Below are positions 13,505 to 14,671 of a DNA stretch of 14,671 bases, one piece after another (the stretch's first letter is position 1; every line of letters starts with the position of its first letter). The notes under the pieces are model-generated. The model worked only from the letters and a program-made list of their open reading frames with translations, had not been told where the DNA came from and searched no databases. The DNA is taken from contig JAEWIJ010000222.1 of NCBI GenBank assembly GCA_023387235.1, positions 1 through 14,671 on the forward strand, read 5' to 3'. The translations under genes were made by a program, and so were the position numbers. This stretch comes from Pseudomonadota bacterium (GTDB taxonomy: Bacteria; Pseudomonadota; Alphaproteobacteria; Rhizobiales; Hyphomicrobiaceae).

Positions 13505-14437
13505 TCAGGCTTTTTCCCGCGGCTTTCCCGCGGCATCGACCGAAAGTGCTTGCGTTATAAAGGCATGCGTCGGCGTCGGCACACCATGCCGCTCCCCCGC
13601 CCGCACGACGCCGCCCGAGAGCCAGTTCACTTCCAGCGGCTTTCCGGCTCGTTTGTCGTGGGCCATGGACGAAACCATGCCATCCGGCAAATCATCGATA
13701 GTCTTCATGACACCCTCGAAGTCGCCGGGCTTGATCGCAATGCCCTCCGCCTTCGCGACGTCGATGACCTCCTGCACGGCCGATCGCAGCAGCGCGTAGG
13801 TGCCGGCGGCAGCGCGGAGTTCCTTGGCCGCATGTCCCGTCAGCGCTGTCACGCCCGAGAACGGCGCCAGCATCGCGAACTTGATCCACTGCGCGCGGCG
13901 GATGTCGGTCGGCATGATGGCATCGATGCCTGCCGCCTTGCAGAGCGCGTGGAAGGCCTCGAGCTTCTCGTTCTTCGATCCGTCCGGCTCGGCGAACTCG
14001 ATGCGCGCGAACTTGCTTGCGTGCTCGATCACGCCCGGCCGCGGAATGTGCGAGGCAATGCGGGCGACGCCGGGAATGACGTGCGCCGCCGGCACGACGC
14101 GTTTCACGACGTCGGCCCCTTCGACGCCGTTCTGGAAGGCGATGACGATGGTGTCAGGTCCGATGACGGGCTTGAGCTGGACTGCCGCGGCTTCGGCATC
14201 CACCATCTTGGTCGCGAAGATGACGAGGTCGGGCCTTTCCGCCTCTTTGGGATCGAGCACGGCCTTGGCCGGCTTGATGAGGGCCTTGCCAATCACGCTG
14301 TCGAGCAGAAGGCCATCCTTCTGAATGGCCGCCAGATGGCTCCCGCGCGCGACGAACGTGACGTCGTTGCCTGCCGCCGCGAGGCGTCCGCCGAAATAGC
14401 CGCCGACGCCGCCCGAACCCATGATCAGAATGCGCAT
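13505..14437 (-). CDS. Ketopantoate reductase-family (PanE/ApbA-like) oxidoreductase
   Basis: Predicted NADPH-dependent reductase of 310 aa in the 2-dehydropantoate 2-reductase fold. The Rossmann loop is IMGSGGVGGYFG (5-16). Family residues K76 (FATKMVD), N103 (FQNGV), K186 (WIKFAML) and E269 (LEVNW) are present; K186 and E269 align with E. coli PanE K176 and E256. The two Asn residues that contact ketopantoate in PanE (N180, N184) are L190 and S194 here, so the substrate may differ and I give no gene symbol. ATG 14437 has AAAGGA 6 bases upstream; the in-frame extension to 14494 is unlikely. It ends about 190 bp before the lipoprotein gene, and nothing nearby points to pantothenate synthesis. 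Confidence 0.85.
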   Translation of the reverse strand: MRILIMGSGGVGGYFGGRLAAAGNDVTFVARGSHLAAIQKDGLLLDSVIGKALIKPAKAVLDPKEAERPDLVIFATKMVDAEAAAVQLKPVIGPDTIVIAFQNGVEGADVVKRVVPAAHVIPGVARIASHIPRPGVIEHASKFARIEFAEPDGSKNEKLEAFHALCKAAGIDAIMPTDIRRAQWIKFAMLAPFSGVTALTGHAAKELRAAAGTYALLRSAVQEVIDVAKAEGIAIKPGDFEGVMKTIDDLPDGMVSSMAHDKRAGKPLEVNWLSGGVVRAGERHGVPTPTHAFITQALSVDAAGKPREKA

Positions 14438-14498
14438 GACCGATCCTTTCGTTGTTTTCTTGTGCCGCACTCTCGCAGGCAGGCGCCCTGGCACGCAA

Positions 14499-14530
14499 CG
14501 GCCCGCAAAGCATCGCTGCCTCGCGGGCCG
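14499..14530 (-). terminator. Hairpin between the last two genes, possible weak terminator
   Basis: CGGCCCGC (14499-14506) pairs perfectly with GCGGGCCG (14523-14530) across 16 bases that contain a further short GCA/TGC pairing. It lies 15 bases after the stop of the partial gene on the minus strand. No real T-run follows, so its role as a terminator is weakly supported; it could instead mark the leader of the reductase gene. Confidence 0.35.
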
Positions 14531-14545
14531 GGATGATACGCGACA

Positions 14546-14671
14546 TCAGTGATTGTCGCGCGGCAGGCCCTTGGTCTTGGCAATGCGCTGGTACTTCACG
14601 GCCGGTTTCAGCACCATGCCGTTCGACAGCTCATCGACAATGCCGCGCTGGATCTCCTGCCACGGCGTCTG
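14546..14671 (-). CDS. 3' end of an unidentified gene (cut by the window edge)
   Basis: An open frame on the minus strand runs from the window edge to a TGA at 14546-14548 and encodes the last 41 residues of a larger protein. The piece begins QTPWQEIQRGIVDELSNGM and ends AKTKGLPRDNH. I do not recognise the family from this fragment. The consistent codon-position GC pattern and the position upstream of the reductase gene on the same strand suggest it is a real gene, possibly transcribed with it, although the hairpin at 14499-14530 lies between. Confidence 0.6.
   Translation of the reverse strand, partial: QTPWQEIQRGIVDELSNGMVLKPAVKYQRIAKTKGLPRDNH

Overview
The window is a GC-rich chromosomal stretch of an alphaproteobacterium, most likely from the Hyphomicrobiales/Rhizobiales. 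The best evidence is the DUF3572 - divK - pleD block, which is characteristic of that group. Supporting signs are the adjacent ppx-rlmE pair, a small protein with the IGHNGGPP signature and CtrA-like TTAA-N7-TTAA boxes. Genus is an inference I cannot narrow. I see no rRNA, tRNA, CRISPR, integrase or transposase, so this reads as core and near-core chromosome with dispersed intergenic repeats.

Layout. 1-253 is non-coding: a partial copy of a dispersed palindromic repeat, then two strong GC hairpins. A sodium:solute symporter (254-1630, +) converges with a ppx/gppA-rlmE pair (minus strand; the two coding regions abut). A divergent exported M15 peptidase follows (3793-4587, +), then a small IGHNGGPP protein (minus). 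A PilZ-like protein, an exported YceI protein and a DinB-fold protein all read rightward (5219-7130). A minus-strand protein with a Cys-His-Asp pattern (7134-7619) is divergent from an IlvD/Edd-family sugar-acid dehydratase (7734-9509, +); the gap between them holds two CtrA-like boxes. Next comes a repeat-rich gap (9510-9769) with a two-armed palindrome and a 36-bp tandem repeat. It is followed by pleD and divK (minus), the divergent DUF3572 gene and the fructokinase gene mak (plus). The right end carries a small lipoprotein gene, a ketopantoate-reductase-family gene and the 3' end of an unidentified gene, all minus.

How the genes fit together. DivK and PleD form the cell-cycle/polarity part: DivK is a single-domain response regulator in the CtrA control network, and PleD is a c-di-GMP synthase. 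A PilZ-like protein elsewhere in the window is a possible c-di-GMP-related protein, though its second ligand motif is degenerate. The metabolic genes (symporter, sugar-acid dehydratase, fructokinase, reductase) are scattered and do not form one pathway operon. I found no clearly new multi-gene system. The most interesting items are the paired CtrA-like boxes before the dehydratase, the dispersed two-armed palindrome, and several small unassigned conserved proteins.
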